Shown here: positions 8,409-18,646 of the stretch, piece by piece
Layout: each line of letters begins with the position of its first letter
Numbering within the stretch: position 1 is the first letter of the stretch
Assembly (NCBI GenBank): GCA_040221095.1
Contig: JAVJVP010000013.1
Location: 297,095 to 361,094, forward strand
Length of the DNA: 64,000 nucleotides
Direction: 5' to 3'
Source of the DNA: UBA1479 sp040221095
GTDB taxonomy: Bacteria; Pseudomonadota; Alphaproteobacteria; Rhodospirillales; Casp-alpha2
Translations under genes and position numbers: made by a program
The notes under the pieces: model-generated
Told to the model about the DNA's origin: nothing
The model's database searches: none
The model's input: the letters and a program-made list of their open reading frames with translations, nothing else

Positions 8409-9827
8409 ATGTCCAGACGGCCTGAAGAACGCATACCGGGCGCCATGGCGGACCTTGCCGTGCTGCCCCTGTTCCACGACCTGACGGGCCGGCGGGTCGT
8501 GGTCTGGGGGGCGACGGACGCGGCGGGCTGGAAAGCGGACCTCATCACCGCCGCCGGGGCGGTGGTGACGCGGATCACCGACGGCCGTCCGTGGACTGCG
8601 GGTGATCTATCCGGATGCGCGCTGGCCGTGGCCGATGCAGCGGACGACGGCCAGGGGGCTGATCTTGCCGCCGCCGCGCGGGCGGCGGGGGTGCCGGTCA
8701 ACATCATCGACCGCCCGGCCCATTGCGATTTTTCCTTCGGCGCCATCGTCAACCGCTCGCCGGTGGTGATCGGCATTTCCACCGCCGGGGCGGCCCCCGT
8801 GCTGGGCCAGGCGATCCGCCGCCGCATCGAAACCCTGCTGCCGCCGGGCATCGCCCGCTGGGCCGCGGCCGCACAGGGGCTGCGCGGACGGGTCCAGGCC
8901 CTGATGCCCGAGGCGGCACGCCGGCGCATCTTCTGGCGGGCCCAGGCGGAACGCGCCTTCGCCGCGCCGGACCATCCCGCGCCGGAAACCCTCATGGACC
9001 CGACGAACCTGACGGTCCGCGATGCAGGGGGAACAGGGCGGGTGACCCTGGTCGGCGCCGGGCCAGGGGACGCCCAACTTCTGACGCTCAAGGCCGTGCG
9101 GGCGCTTCAGGCCGCCGACGTGATCCTGTACGACGATTTGGTGTCCGACGACGTGCTGGAACTGGCGCGGCGCGAGGCCAAGCGCCTTTTGGTCGGCAAG
9201 CGGGGCAACCGGCCGTCCTGCCGCCAGGACGAGATCAACGGCCTGATGATCAAGCTGGCCGGACAGGGCAAACAGGTGGTGCGCCTGAAATCGGGCGACC
9301 CCATGATCTTCGGCCGCGCCGGAGAGGAGATTGCGGAACTGCGCGCCCGCGGCATCGCCGTCGACGTGGTGCCGGGGATCACGGCGGCGTTGGGGGCCGC
9401 GGCGGCGCTGGGCGTATCGCTGACCCACCGCGACCATGCGCGCTCCGTCCGCTTCGTTACGGGGCACGGCCGCGAGGGCGGGGTGCCGGAGGATATGGAT
9501 TGGCGGGGGTTGGCCGATCCGGGCACGACGCTGATGGTCTACATGGCCGGACGCACGGCGGGCACGCTGGCCCGGCGGCTGATCGAACAGGGCCGCGCCC
9601 CTGGGACGCCCGCCATGATCGTCGCCAACGTCAGCCGCCCCGACGAAACCCGGGACATGCGGACATTGGGCTATCTGGCGGGCCAGACGCCCGATGCAGG
9701 CGAGGGACCGGTTCTGATCGGGGTCGGTGAAGTGTTCGCCGGTTTGCGTGAAGCGATGCCTGTTTCCGAGCCGGCGGTGGTGGCGGCACCTTCGATTCCC
9801 ATGGTGCCGACAAACATCAAAGCCTGA
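8409..9827 (+). CDS. cysG: Siroheme synthase-like: precorrin-2 dehydrogenase domain plus uroporphyrinogen-III C-methyltransferase
   Basis: A two-domain protein (472 aa) supplying siroheme for NirB. Residues about 13-190 match the CysG/Met8 dehydrogenase-chelatase module (PLFHDLTGRRVVVWG, then NIIDRP and IVNRSPVVIGIST). Residues about 210-450 are the SAM uroporphyrin-III C-methyltransferase (LVGAGPGDAQLLTLKA, YDDLVSDDVL, VVPGITAALGAA, THRDHARSV, MVYMAGR). The usual GGG-x-V-A-x-R-K NAD motif is degenerate here (WGATDAAGWKA). The first ATG follows the nasA stop by 1 nt; ATG 8445 (MADLAVLPLF) matches the family N-terminus better and may be the true start. Last gene of the nitrate operon; it abuts the convergent transporter gene with no gap. 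Confidence 0.9.
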   Translation: MSRRPEERIPGAMADLAVLPLFHDLTGRRVVVWGATDAAGWKADLITAAGAVVTRITDGRPWTAGDLSGCALAVADAADDGQGADLAAAARAAGVPVNIIDRPAHCDFSFGAIVNRSPVVIGISTAGAAPVLGQAIRRRIETLLPPGIARWAAAAQGLRGRVQALMPEAARRRIFWRAQAERAFAAPDHPAPETLMDPTNLTVRDAGGTGRVTLVGAGPGDAQLLTLKAVRALQAADVILYDDLVSDDVLELARREAKRLLVGKRGNRPSCRQDEINGLMIKLAGQGKQVVRLKSGDPMIFGRAGEEIAELRARGIAVDVVPGITAALGAAAALGVSLTHRDHARSVRFVTGHGREGGVPEDMDWRGLADPGTTLMVYMAGRTAGTLARRLIEQGRAPGTPAMIVANVSRPDETRDMRTLGYLAGQTPDAGEGPVLIGVGEVFAGLREAMPVSEPAVVAAPSIPMVPTNIKA

Positions 9828-10529
9828 TCAGGGAAAAATCGACGAGACCACGGTCATGGCGCCCAGGCCGACGGTCAGGCAGCCGATCGCCGCCTGCAGG
9901 CCATTGTGGGCCCAGGTCAGGGACCGGGCACCCCGAAGCGGCAGGGAAATGGCCGCTGAGAACAGGGCCATCCCGGCCATCGACCCGACGCCGAACAGGG
10001 CGACATATCCCAGGGCCAGCCAGGGCGAGGCCGTGGTCTGCGCGGTCATGACGGCAAGTGCCGCCGACCCGGCCATGCCGTGCATCAGGCCGACGACGAA
10101 AAAGCGCAGGGGAAAGCCCTGGCGGTGGTCGTGATCGTGCAGGTGCGGGTGGACCGCCTGTTTGGGATCGTGTTTGTGGGAATGGGCGTGGAAATGGGTT
10201 GCCCCGCCCTCGTGGCGGTGGGCGTGGAAATGGATGCGGTCGCGGATCATGCGGCGGATCACCTCAACCCCCAGGCCGACCAGCAGCACGCCGACCACGG
10301 CCTCCATCATGCGGGCGGCGACGTCGGAAATCGCCGTTTCCATGTAGATCACGGCACCGCAGACCAGGAACAGGGTGGTGGTATGGCCCAGGCCCCAGAC
10401 GGCGCCTTGGCGCAGGGTCTGGCGCAGCGACGTCCTGCCCGTCGCCATGGCGGTCACGGCGGCCAGGTGATCGGGCTCGAATGCATGACGAATCCCGATC
10501 AGAAAGCCGAGAATCAGGATCGAGGTCAT
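9828..10529 (-). CDS. NicO/NiCoT-type nickel-cobalt transporter
   Basis: A polytopic membrane protein (233 aa) with the family signature H-x4-D-H in TM1 (RHAFEPDHLAAV). Its central loop is rich in histidine (blocks such as HFHAHRH, HSHKH and HPHLHDHDH), which plausibly binds the metal, followed by GLMHGMAGSAAL. ATG 10529 is chosen because AAGGAG lies 8 nt upstream; the frame is open further upstream. It is convergent with and directly abutting cysG. Ni(II) or Co(II) specificity cannot be told from sequence, and no riboswitch was seen in the 107 nt upstream. Confidence 0.8.
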   Translation of the reverse strand: MTSILILGFLIGIRHAFEPDHLAAVTAMATGRTSLRQTLRQGAVWGLGHTTTLFLVCGAVIYMETAISDVAARMMEAVVGVLLVGLGVEVIRRMIRDRIHFHAHRHEGGATHFHAHSHKHDPKQAVHPHLHDHDHRQGFPLRFFVVGLMHGMAGSAALAVMTAQTTASPWLALGYVALFGVGSMAGMALFSAAISLPLRGARSLTWAHNGLQAAIGCLTVGLGAMTVVSSIFP

Positions 10530-10636
10530 GCGGGTACTCCTTGGTGTGAGGAATTGCGGCGGACACGCCACACCCGTCTTTGTGACCGATTACGGAGGGC
10601 GGTTCCAGCGATGTTTCGCAGGCGTGACGGTGCCCG

Positions 10637-11356
10637 TTACTGCGCGCCGCCGACGGTCAGTCCGCCGCAGACGAAGAGTGTCTGGCCGGTGACGAAGCCG
10701 CTTTCCTTCTTCAGAAAGAACATCACGGCGTTGGCGATGTCTTCCGGTTCGCCCAGGCGCTTGACCGGCACGCCGTCGATGATCTTCTGGGTTCTGGGGG
10801 CGCCCGGGGGGTTTACCTCCTTGAACAGGGGCGTCGCGATGGGGCCGGGGGCGATGGTGTTGACGGTGATGCCGTCGGCCGCCAGTTCAAGGGCCCAGAC
10901 CTTGGCCATGGCGGCGATGCCGCCCTTGGTCGCCGCATAGGTGGTGCGCAGTTCCTTGCCCAGGATGACGCGGCTGGACATGTTGACGATGCGGCCCCAA
11001 CCGACGCGTTTCATGGCCTCGGCCGCGTATTTGGCGCAGAGCGCCGGGGCGACCATGTTGAGGGGGACCACCTTGTCGAAATCCCCGGGTTCGGTCTCGG
11101 CCAGGGTTTTGGCCAGCGACATGCCGGCGTTGTTAACCAGGCCGACGATGTCGAAGGTCTGGGCGATGCTGGCGAACACGTCGCGGATCTTGCCGTGATC
11201 ATAGAGGTCGATCTCAATGAAGGTTTCGCCCGGAATGAGTTCGGCCGGGTTGCGGTCCAGGTTGACGACCTTGGTGCCCGACGCGGCCACGGCTTCGACG
11301 CAGGCGCGCCCGATGCCGCTGCTGCCGCCGGTCACGACGACACATTGTTCCCCCAT
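10637..11356 (-). CDS. SDR family oxidoreductase
   Basis: A classical short-chain dehydrogenase (239 aa) with cofactor motif TGGSSGIGRA at residues about 9-18, NNAG near 92, catalytic Ser in NMSSR and catalytic YAATK. The C-terminal substrate loop reads IAPGPIATPLF. It resembles 3-oxoacyl-ACP reductase FabG, but the substrate is unknown. AGGAG precedes the ATG. It is the upstream gene relative to the NicO transporter with a 107-nt gap, so co-transcription is possible but not evident. Confidence 0.82.
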   Translation of the reverse strand: MGEQCVVVTGGSSGIGRACVEAVAASGTKVVNLDRNPAELIPGETFIEIDLYDHGKIRDVFASIAQTFDIVGLVNNAGMSLAKTLAETEPGDFDKVVPLNMVAPALCAKYAAEAMKRVGWGRIVNMSSRVILGKELRTTYAATKGGIAAMAKVWALELAADGITVNTIAPGPIATPLFKEVNPPGAPRTQKIIDGVPVKRLGEPEDIANAVMFFLKKESGFVTGQTLFVCGGLTVGGAQ

Positions 11357-11507
11357 GGATGGATCTCCTGATTGCGGTTTGTTCTAAGGACCGTCACCAT
11401 TTAGCGGATTTGCACCGCCCTGAACAGGCCAGGCCGGGGTAGAGTAAGGCCTTTCATTCTCTCGAAAAAGCATCAGAAGTTAAGATTGATCGGGTCAGTT
11501 CTAGTGC

Positions 11508-12017
11508 ATGGGTATTCGTCGGATAGATCGCGGCGCCTTCCACATGACATACCTTGAGAATCACCAAATTCTGGCGTCCAAGGACCAGCATGAAATGCGG
11601 GATATCCTGACGCGCCTGACGAACACCGATGAAATCGACGTCATCGGCAAGGGCCATGAAATCGACGCCTCGCTCAGATGCGCCGACTTGGGCGGTCTGA
11701 GCATCATGCATGTTACCTACGGTGACGTGCCGACCCGCGTGCATGCCTACGAACACGATGAGGACACGTTGCTGCTATTCATCCTGACCGGCGGCGCGGC
11801 CGGGGTCAGGCATTGCGGGGATGATTTCGAAATTTCAACACATACGGGCCTGATGCGGGACAAGCGTCAGCCCCTGACGGCCCTGGATGCCGTAGGAATT
11901 CACTGCTTCGGCGGCGGGGCGCGCGCTATGCCGGGTCGGCCGTCCGGTCGATTGCCGCGAGTTGCCGTTTCAGGTTCGCCGCCGCCATGGCGTAGCCGCC
12001 GTCGCCGCCGTCGATGA
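11508..12017 (+). pseudogene. Truncated AraC-type regulator (sensor domain only)
   Basis: Residues about 15-135 look like the N-terminal ligand-binding domain of AraC regulators of the AraC_binding_2 kind (ADLGGLSIMHVTYGD, TLLLFILTGGAAGVRHCG). The similarity stops near base 11915. After that the frame only runs antisense through the 3' end of the neighbouring DUF3095 gene and becomes Arg/Pro-rich (ending PPPWRSRRRRRR). The two C-terminal helix-turn-helix motifs that define AraC proteins are absent. No Shine-Dalgarno is seen at ATG 11508 or ATG 11544. I infer a deletion or rearrangement joined this stub to the DUF3095 gene, whose stop lies at 11926. Confidence 0.6.
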
Positions 12018-13143
12018 AGTGCACGTGCTTGCTGTCCGGGAGGCTGAACAGCAGGCAGGTCATCAGGGCGCTGTCCGCCTGATGGGTGCCGTAGGCGATC
12101 ATATTCTGCCGGTGCAGGCCGTCGAGGCAGGCTTCGACCTGCCGCACTTCCTCGACCGTGCAGTCCAGGACCATCCGCAATGTGTCGTCGAACCGGCGGT
12201 AGTCGGAATTCGCCCGCAGCTCCCGGCGATATTCCGGCGCGTTGTAGCCGCCGCCGCTGAGATCGAAGGTTTCCAGCAGAAACTGCAGAAAGCTCTGCCA
12301 ATAGAGAAACATCAGATGCCTGAAATAGGGACGGCCGCCGCGTGACATGATCGCTTCCGCGCGCAGCCCGCGGGGCGGCCAGCGGAACCGCATGTTTTTC
12401 TCGGTGACCGGGCGGCTGTTCTGGAAGTTCGGGCCGAGAATTTTGACGAGCTCCGCCAAAACCGTCCGATAGGCACGCGATTGGTCTTCGGCCCGGGCGC
12501 TCAGGGATTGCACGAGAATGGTCAACATGCGCCCGCGCTGCGCCGACAACGGTTCCCACCGGCAGGACAAGCCCTCCAGATCGGGCGGCTCATCGGGAAT
12601 CTCGTCGTCAATCCGATAGCCTTGGCTGCCGTCGTCAGCCTTGATCAGTTTATCGGCAAGGGCCAGGCCGCCACCGTCGAACATCGCCAGATAGTTGCCT
12701 GCGCTCAGGCGGTATTTGGCGACCCTGACATCGGCGCCCATGGCGCGCAGGGCGGCAATGGGGACGGCGCCGACGCGAAGTTCCATGCCGAAGCCGCCCG
12801 CGGCCAGATTGCGGGTTTTCAGCAGGGCTTCGCGCACCCTGGGCAGGGTTTCCTGGGGGGCGACGAATGTCGCGCCGTCACCGCCGAATGAAAACGGCAC
12901 TTCGTTGACGCGAGTCACGTTCAGGACCGCCGAAATCGACGCGGCGCCGACCATGTTGACGTCCTTGTAGCGGCCTTCGGTGATGGCCTTGGTCGATCCC
13001 TTGATGTCGGTGATGATGATGGCCCAGCCGTCGGGGATGGGGGTGTAGTTCGCTTCCTCGAAAACGGCCATGAAGTCGTCAAAGCTGGGCAGTGTTCCGA
13101 AGAACGGCTGTGCTCTGTCTCCTGCTGCGGTTGCATCGGCCAT
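11926..13143 (-). CDS. DUF3095 family protein, class III cyclase-like
   Basis: A cytoplasmic protein (405 aa from ATG 13143; ATG 13152 is also possible) matching the DUF3095 pattern: SFDDFMAVFEEANYTPIP, then IITDIKGSTKAITEGRYK, then PFSFGGDGATFVAP. The DIKGST and GGDGA segments resemble the two metal-binding loops of class III nucleotide cyclases, so a cyclase-like catalytic core is likely, though activity is unproven. The C-terminal half (about 230-400) is specific to the family. The frame continues upstream of 13143, but that part lacks family features. It lies between the AraC stub and the left repeat of the tRNA-bounded island. Confidence 0.7.
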   Translation of the reverse strand: MADATAAGDRAQPFFGTLPSFDDFMAVFEEANYTPIPDGWAIIITDIKGSTKAITEGRYKDVNMVGAASISAVLNVTRVNEVPFSFGGDGATFVAPQETLPRVREALLKTRNLAAGGFGMELRVGAVPIAALRAMGADVRVAKYRLSAGNYLAMFDGGGLALADKLIKADDGSQGYRIDDEIPDEPPDLEGLSCRWEPLSAQRGRMLTILVQSLSARAEDQSRAYRTVLAELVKILGPNFQNSRPVTEKNMRFRWPPRGLRAEAIMSRGGRPYFRHLMFLYWQSFLQFLLETFDLSGGGYNAPEYRRELRANSDYRRFDDTLRMVLDCTVEEVRQVEACLDGLHRQNMIAYGTHQADSALMTCLLFSLPDSKHVHFIDGGDGGYAMAAANLKRQLAAIDRTADPA

Positions 13144-13292
13144 GACGGGCATGTTCCCGGGTGATTGTGAGGGGCGGCGAAAAGGCACCCCCATGATGGG
13201 GGATGCGGCGCTGTGCGCCAACAGATGTCGTGATCGCTGCCCGGACTGTCCCTGAGGGCCAATCTGAATAATCACGGAAGGTTCAAAGGAAA

Positions 13293-13308
13293 TGGTGGGC
13301 CAGGCAGG
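13293..13308 (+). repeat. att-like direct repeat, distal copy
   Basis: Sixteen bases (TGGTGGGCCAGGCAGG) are identical to 14183-14198, which is the 3' end of the CAT-anticodon tRNA including its CCA. The match ends sharply on both sides. This is the usual footprint of site-specific integration at a tRNA 3' end. Confidence 0.75.
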
Positions 13309-13467
13309 GCGAAGCTGCGAACTGGGTGATCGTCATAGCTTTCGGACAAGTGAGCGTCCGCTTCTAGCCATCAGAGGACATCCCATATTCAGCGCCCTGC
13401 TCCACAATTATCCGATAAAGCCATGGCAGGGTTGTGCGCGTCTTTGTCGATGATGAGGATGTCGTGA

Positions 13468-13926
13468 TCAGCTGTTGTCTGTGTTTCGGAATTGCAGCCC
13501 GATATCGATCTGCTGAAGCATTGCAGCAACTGTTTCCCCGAGTTCAGAAACTGGCCGTTCAGAGAATGCGACGGTCCGTAGCAGAGTTTCGGCCGCCGTC
13601 TGCTTGCGTTTGGAAGTCAAATAGAAGTAGATCGCAAGACCAGTGAAACCCGTTATCGCGGTTTGCGTTACAGCCTCAGATAAAACCGTTCCAATGAGCA
13701 TCTCAGATACAGCGAGAACGGGCCAAACCAAGATGGCTAGGCTTCCAACCAATGCTGCGACGAAAGCGGTCTTGTTTAGAATCGCGTAACTGCGGGACTT
13801 GATGTAAATATCGAACGCAATGTTTCGCCTACGATCATCATCCATCTTCTCGATGATCGATAACAAAAATCGGGCGGATGTCTGATTTGTAATCTTCTTG
13901 CTAGGCATTCCCACCAACTTAGGCAT
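13468..13926 (-). CDS. Hypothetical 2-TM membrane protein in tRNA-bounded island
   Basis: 152 aa from ATG 13926; the frame is open from TTG 13977, and ATG 13908 is another candidate, none with a clear ribosome site. The N-terminal part is charged (SIIEKMDDDRRRN). Two hydrophobic segments follow (AFVAALVGSLAILVWPVLAV and ITGFTGLAIYFYL), then a basic helix (SKRKQTAAETLLRTVAF) and an acidic tail. The two-TM hairpin with a trailing R/K-x-x-A-E-x-L-x-R helix recalls SLATT-type membrane proteins found with bacterial defence genes, but this is a resemblance only. Base composition is far from the neighbours, consistent with horizontal transfer. Confidence 0.55.
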   Translation of the reverse strand: MPKLVGMPSKKITNQTSARFLLSIIEKMDDDRRRNIAFDIYIKSRSYAILNKTAFVAALVGSLAILVWPVLAVSEMLIGTVLSEAVTQTAITGFTGLAIYFYLTSKRKQTAAETLLRTVAFSERPVSELGETVAAMLQQIDIGLQFRNTDNS

Positions 13927-14182
13927 ACCGAGTTGCTCGGAATAATACTCGTGATTTTCTATGTGAAGGTATAACAAATTACCGGGCGATCAATGAACAC
14001 GCCGTCGATGGGGGCGGCCATTTGCATGGCATACGAGATGCTTACACAAATTTCGGAGCAATTACGAAACCAGCTACCGAATGGTAAATGAGCGCTTTGG
14101 ATCAAAAGTGAATTTTGAGATGCCAAGTTTTGTGCTTGTTGGTGTGCAATAATTTCTCGAAATATCAATAGATTATATGTGG

Positions 14183-14198
14183 TGGTGGGCCAGGCAGG
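14183..14198 (+). repeat. att-like direct repeat, tRNA copy
   Basis: This copy forms the 3' acceptor/T-arm end and CCA of the CAT-anticodon tRNA on the minus strand. It is identical over 16 bases to 13293-13308. Confidence 0.75.
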
Positions 14199-14259
14199 AC
14201 TCGAACCTGCAACCAGACGGTTATGAGCCGTCGGCTCTAACCAGTTGAGCTACTGGCCC
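14183..14259 (-). tRNA. tRNA with CAT anticodon (probably tRNA-Ile2, or Met)
   Basis: A 77-nt cloverleaf on the minus strand with acceptor GGGCCAG/CTGGCCC, a D-arm GCTCAACTGGTTAGAGC, anticodon loop CTCATAA, T-loop GTTCGAGTC and an encoded CCA. The anticodon surroundings (GGCTCATAACCG) resemble E. coli ileX, so an AUA-decoding tRNA-Ile with lysidine is favoured over elongator tRNA-Met. It is downstream of the rpoD terminator and serves as the island attachment site. Confidence 0.92.
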
Positions 14260-14295
14260 TTTATTCGGTTTTCCTCCGTCCCCATGGCGGAACGG

Positions 14296-14325
14296 AAAAG
14301 GCCGGAAGCGGTGTCGCTCCCGGCC
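14296..14325 (-). terminator. Rho-independent terminator of rpoD
   Basis: On the minus strand, bases 14325-14315 pair with 14310-14300 (11 bp, one G-U pair) with a 4-base loop. The stem is followed by TTTTCC. It lies just past the rpoD stop and before the tRNA gene. Confidence 0.8.
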
Positions 14326-14352
14326 TGTCGTTTGGTCCGCTTGCCCTGGCGT

Positions 14353-16443
<2,091 letters not shown>

Positions 16444-16612
16444 GCTCGACCTCTAAATCCGTTGTCCGGGGAACCCCGCCCCCTCCGGTCCTTGCCGCCC
16501 TTGGCGTCCGGTCCGGCTCAAATCCCTATGGGGTCCCGATGCCTTGTCTCAGTCTGAAGATTCGTCCCGTCAAACCGCCTGCTGGTTCAACCACTTGCCG
16601 CCGCGCCGCCCC

Positions 16613-18463
16613 TTAGTCAAAGGCCGCTTCCGGCTGTTCGCTTTCGTCCATCATCCGCCGAACCCGAACAACCCAGTTCATGTTTGCTTCCGACGGATCC
16701 CGCCGGACAGCATCCTGGGCTGCTTGGAGTTCGGACTCCAGGTCCTCTCCGCGCAAGTGGCTAATGGTCGCTTCCCAACCCTGTCTGGCCTCTGCATATC
16801 CCGCATTGGGTCGGGCGAATCTAGCGTGGTCGTAGGTTCGCGCACTTAATAGCTGGCTCAGCGCCTGGGAATAACCCTGCTCTGACAAGTGGTTTACAAG
16901 CCCCCTTGTGTCAAGGGGTAAACCACCCGCGTGGGTGATTAATATCGCCTGACGCAGATTGTCAAGGTTCTGGTCGTTGATGGCGACATGGCCCAGCTCT
17001 TCCTCGACCTCGGCCAGCAGCTCCGGATGGTTGATCGCCGTGGCCAAAAGGATGGCCCAGCGCAGGCGCGCACTCTCCACCGGCCGGGTGTCGGCGGTGT
17101 CGGCGCGCAGGCGTTCGGATGGCCCGGTCCAGGCGTTGGCGACCCATTTCCCGCCGCCGAACCCGCGCCCCTGGCGTTGGCCGCCGCGCCCGCCCTGCCG
17201 GCCGGGGCCGTCGGGCCACAGGCGGCTTTTGAAGAAGTCCTGGAAATAGCGCCGCACGGTGGGATCGGGAATGTCGCGGATGCGCTGGTCGAGGCGCTTG
17301 TTCAAATCCGCCCGGCCTTCCGGCGTCGGCGGCAGGCGGCCGCCCGATTCAACCCGCCAGATCAGTTCGGACAGGGCCGTGGCGCCGGCCAGAAGTTCGT
17401 CGAAGGCCTGGCGGCCCTGGCCCTGGACCAGACTGTCCGGATCCTCGCCCGCCGGCAGCAGGGCGAAACGCAGCCCGAACCCGGCCTTGAGCAGCGGCAG
17501 GGCCCGCTCCGCCGCCCGCGCGGCGGCGCGCTGGCCGGCCGCGTCGCCGTCGAAGCACAGCACCGGCTCCGGCGCCAGCCGCCACAACAGGGCGATCTGC
17601 TCTTCCGTCAGGGCCGTGCCCAAGGGCGCAACGGCCTGGCCGATCCCGGCCTGGGCCAGGGCGATGACGTCCGTATAGCCTTCGCAGACGATGACCGTGC
17701 CGGCGCTTCGGATCGCATCCTTGGCCTGGGCCAGGCCGTACAGGTTGCGGCCCTTGTGGAACAGGGGCGTTTCCGGCGAATTCAGGTACTTCGGCCCGTC
17801 CCCCGCCAGCAAGCGCGCGCCGAAGGCGATGACCTGGCCCTGGCGGTCAGTGATCGGGAACATGACGCGGCCGCGGAACCGGTCGTAGGGCTCGCGCCCC
17901 GCGTCCTCGGGCTGAACCAGCAGCCCGGCGGCAACCATCAGGCCCTCTTCGACGCCCTCCGCCGCCAGCATGGATTTCAGCTTGCCGCGCCCGTCCGGGG
18001 AGAATCCTAAGCGGAACCGGCGGATCGTCTCGTCCGTCAGGCCGCGCCCGCGCAGGTAGTCCAGGGCCGGGCGGCCCTCGGGCATGCGCAGGCATTTCTC
18101 GAAGAACGCCGCCGCCATCTCCACGACCTCGGCCAGGGTGCGGTTGCGGGCCCGGCGCTCGCGGTCCTCCGGCGTTTCCTCGGGCATGGGCAGCCCGGCC
18201 TCGCCGGCCAGACGCTGCACCGCCTCGCGGAATTCCAGGCCCTCGCTTTCCATGACGAAATCGATGACCGAACCATGGGCGCCGCAGCCGAAGCAGTGGT
18301 AATGGTCGTCGTAGACGTGGAAGCTCGGCGTCTTTTCCTTATGGAAGGGGCAGCAGCCCTTGGTGTCGCGGCCCGAGCGGATGAGCTTCACCCGCCGTCC
18401 CACGACCTCCGTCGCGGGCAGCCGCGCCTTCAGTTCTTCCAGGAATTCCGGGGGGATCGCCAT
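16613..18463 (-). CDS. dnaG: DNA primase
   Basis: Makes RNA primers at the replication fork (616 aa). The N-terminal CHC2 zinc finger is visible (C38-x2-H41 ... C57-x2-C60, in HCFGCGAHG). The RNA-polymerase core follows with GLPMPEE and TOPRIM motifs (EGYTDVIAL, then CFDGDAAGQRAA). The C-terminal helicase-interaction part (about 440-616) includes a Gly/Arg-rich linker. ATG 18463 (MAIPPEFLEELKARLP) matches the family N-terminus; the frame is open to 18523 but that extension is atypical. It lies upstream of rpoD with a 169-nt gap. Confidence 0.96.
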   Translation of the reverse strand: MAIPPEFLEELKARLPATEVVGRRVKLIRSGRDTKGCCPFHKEKTPSFHVYDDHYHCFGCGAHGSVIDFVMESEGLEFREAVQRLAGEAGLPMPEETPEDRERRARNRTLAEVVEMAAAFFEKCLRMPEGRPALDYLRGRGLTDETIRRFRLGFSPDGRGKLKSMLAAEGVEEGLMVAAGLLVQPEDAGREPYDRFRGRVMFPITDRQGQVIAFGARLLAGDGPKYLNSPETPLFHKGRNLYGLAQAKDAIRSAGTVIVCEGYTDVIALAQAGIGQAVAPLGTALTEEQIALLWRLAPEPVLCFDGDAAGQRAAARAAERALPLLKAGFGLRFALLPAGEDPDSLVQGQGRQAFDELLAGATALSELIWRVESGGRLPPTPEGRADLNKRLDQRIRDIPDPTVRRYFQDFFKSRLWPDGPGRQGGRGGQRQGRGFGGGKWVANAWTGPSERLRADTADTRPVESARLRWAILLATAINHPELLAEVEEELGHVAINDQNLDNLRQAILITHAGGLPLDTRGLVNHLSEQGYSQALSQLLSARTYDHARFARPNAGYAEARQGWEATISHLRGEDLESELQAAQDAVRRDPSEANMNWVVRVRRMMDESEQPEAAFD

Positions 18464-18545
18464 CTGCGATGGGCCGCCTGTCTTCGGTTTCGGGGCAGGA
18501 TTGCAACCTGCGACCATACTCATAATAGGGGTGTCGGCGCAGCAA

Positions 18546-18576
18546 GGGAGTCACGGGGCTTATCCCCGTGATTCTT
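18546..18576 (-). terminator. Hairpin between yqeY and dnaG
   Basis: TCACGGGG (18551-18558) pairs perfectly with CCCCGTGA (18564-18571), and weaker pairing extends outwards. On the minus strand it is followed by CTCCCTTGC, a poor T-tract. It may partly terminate yqeY transcription or sit in the dnaG leader. Confidence 0.45.
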
Positions 18577-18646
18577 AAGTCATCCACAGTCTGTACGTAT
18601 GGATTTTGCTAAGGAAACGCCGCGCGAATCGGATAGCGGGCCCGGA

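Larger units (their letters stand above)
13293..14198. mobile_element. Small AT-rich genomic island at tRNA 3' end
   Basis: About 0.9 kb bounded by the 16-bp direct repeats 13293-13308 and 14183-14198. The interior is visibly more AT-rich than the surrounding GC-rich genes, and it carries one plausible gene (2-TM protein, minus strand). No integrase, transposase or terminal inverted repeat is seen, so it is either a deletion remnant of a larger island or a non-autonomous passenger. Confidence 0.6.

Noticed and set aside
6905..9091. Long minus-strand frame opposite nasA and cysG
   Set aside because: No start signal or motif; it is Arg/Pro/Ser-rich and explained by the coding strand.
10530..10636. 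Cobalamin or nickel/cobalt riboswitch before the NicO gene
   Set aside because: The 107-nt gap is too short, and no B12-box or NiCo motif was seen.
13959..14168. A 69-codon minus-strand frame inside the island
   Set aside because: It begins at a TTG with no ribosome site and has no TM or motif; probably chance in AT-rich sequence.
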